From Barthelona sp. PCE (Eukaryota; Metamonada: BaSk clade): a DNA stretch of 64,000 nt. The notes under the pieces are model-generated. The model was not told the origin of the DNA. It ran no database searches and saw only the letters and a program-made list of their open reading frames with translations. The DNA is taken from NCBI GenBank assembly GCA_040285745.1, contig JAUFOR010000008.1, forward strand, positions 372,001 through 436,000. Direction: 5' to 3'. How positions within the stretch are numbered: the stretch's first letter is position 1; every line of letters starts with the position of its first letter. The position numbers were made by a program, and so were the translations under genes. Shown piece by piece: positions 63,506 to 64,000 of this stretch.

Positions 63506-63997
63506 TTACAATAAATCAATTTTTAGTTGCTCAAAATTATGAAAAGAGTTATCCTTATCTTGTTCTTTGTTTTTAATAGATGAAATAAGTGCCTGTATGA
63601 AAACGTATGTTGAAGGTACACATGTTGCTGCAAAAGTTACGAAAGAAAAGTTATTCCAAACTTCAATCATCAGATTAGCCAGAATAAGCACAACTAAAAC
63701 TCTTGTAATAAGAGCATTCAGCTTATAGAAGGGTTTAGCGAATGCAATATACGTCATTAATGCGATTAAAAATATTAAATTTGGTACATTATCATGACAA
63801 ATATAACTAACAAAAACATAAAAGCTTCTACCAATCAATATTACAAACAAGAATTTGCGATAGTCGAACTCAGAAACGTTAATCTCTCTTATTTGAAGAT
63901 AACACCACACAAACATCAATAATAATGGAATTAAAAATGCTGCATAATATAGTTCATACCCTTCATCATATGTTAATGAATGCCATTTTCTTTCCAT
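63506..63997 (-). CDS. Multi-pass membrane protein, possibly incomplete at the window edge
   Basis: 163 residues from the ATG at 63997. The frame remains open to the edge of the window, so the true start may lie outside. Four to five membrane helices are seen (YYAAFLIPLLLMFVWCYL, FLFVILIGRSFYVFVSYI, LIFLIALMTYIAFA, VLVVLILANLMIEVW, FAATCVPSTYVFIQALI), then a short polar tail. No family recognised. It converges on the aminopeptidase P gene with 51 bp between stops. Confidence 0.6.
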   Translation of the reverse strand: MERKWHSLTYDEGYELYYAAFLIPLLLMFVWCYLQIREINVSEFDYRKFLFVILIGRSFYVFVSYICHDNVPNLIFLIALMTYIAFAKPFYKLNALITRVLVVLILANLMIEVWNNFSFVTFAATCVPSTYVFIQALISSIKNKEQDKDNSFHNFEQLKIDLL

Positions 63998-64000
63998 TAA

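Noticed and set aside
1-64000. Bacterial contig, operons or ribosome-binding sites
   Set aside because: Spliceosomal introns, eIF3f, CPSF160, TMEM231, CFAP44 and SWI3 make this a eukaryotic nuclear genome; no Shine-Dalgarno pattern is needed.

Overview
The window is a piece of a compact, AT-rich nuclear genome of a flagellated protist, most likely a metamonad (parabasalid- or fornicate-like). It holds about 44 protein genes in 64 kb on both strands, with intergenic gaps often under 100 bp. Nearly all genes are single-exon. TAA, TAG and TGA all act as stops, so the genetic code is standard. Three genes (ribosomal protein eS30, eIF3f, calcineurin B) can only be read by removing one short intron each. 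All three introns start GTATG and end in a fused branch-point/3' splice element of the form NCTAAYANYTAG, like the ACTAACACACAG element known from Trichomonas and Giardia. A CCTTT(T)CA initiator-like motif lies 11-46 bp upstream of at least eight start codons and recalls the Inr/M5 start elements of Trichomonas vaginalis. A mitochondrial-type Hsp70 with a very short leader suggests a reduced mitochondrion-related organelle. No tRNA, rRNA, CRISPR or transposon was recognised.

Layout. 1-8.2 kb: a partial Thr-Pro repeat protein, a helical unknown, CFAP44, Pin1 and a UPF0390 protein. 8.8-16.1 kb: a basic three-repeat protein, mitochondrial-type Hsp70, an RRM protein, a secreted histidine acid phosphatase and a voltage-gated K+ channel with a C-terminal zinc ribbon. 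16.6-26.5 kb: an Spg1/Tem1 GTPase, an unknown, a helix-turn-helix protein, TMEM231, a sodium:solute symporter, a CFAP144-like protein, a PAF1-like protein and a divergent kinesin. 26.7-36.6 kb: a large EF-hand protein, a TPR protein, a TRF4-type nucleotidyltransferase, two unknowns and coatomer zeta. 36.9-44.0 kb: intron-bearing eS30, a small membrane protein, a giant membrane calpain and intron-bearing eIF3f. 44.4-53 kb: an ELMO-domain protein, a SWI3/SMARCC subunit, SAM synthetase, two membrane proteins, the splicing factor YJU2 and intron-bearing calcineurin B. 53.3-64 kb: CPSF160, SPO11, a large type I membrane protein, an RNase Z-like hydrolase, aminopeptidase P and a membrane protein at the edge.

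The genes are mixed housekeeping functions rather than an operon or gene cluster. Recurring themes are the cilium (CFAP44, CFAP144, TMEM231, possibly the EF-hand and kinesin proteins), RNA processing (YJU2, CPSF160, TRF4, PAF1, RRM protein, RNase Z-like), chromatin and meiosis (SWI3, SPO11), and Ca2+ signalling (calcineurin B, EF-hand protein, calpain). Start codons below are the first sensible ATG. Several longer open frames begin at TTG or GTG and were trimmed. All homology calls come from reading protein motifs by eye; no database search was run.
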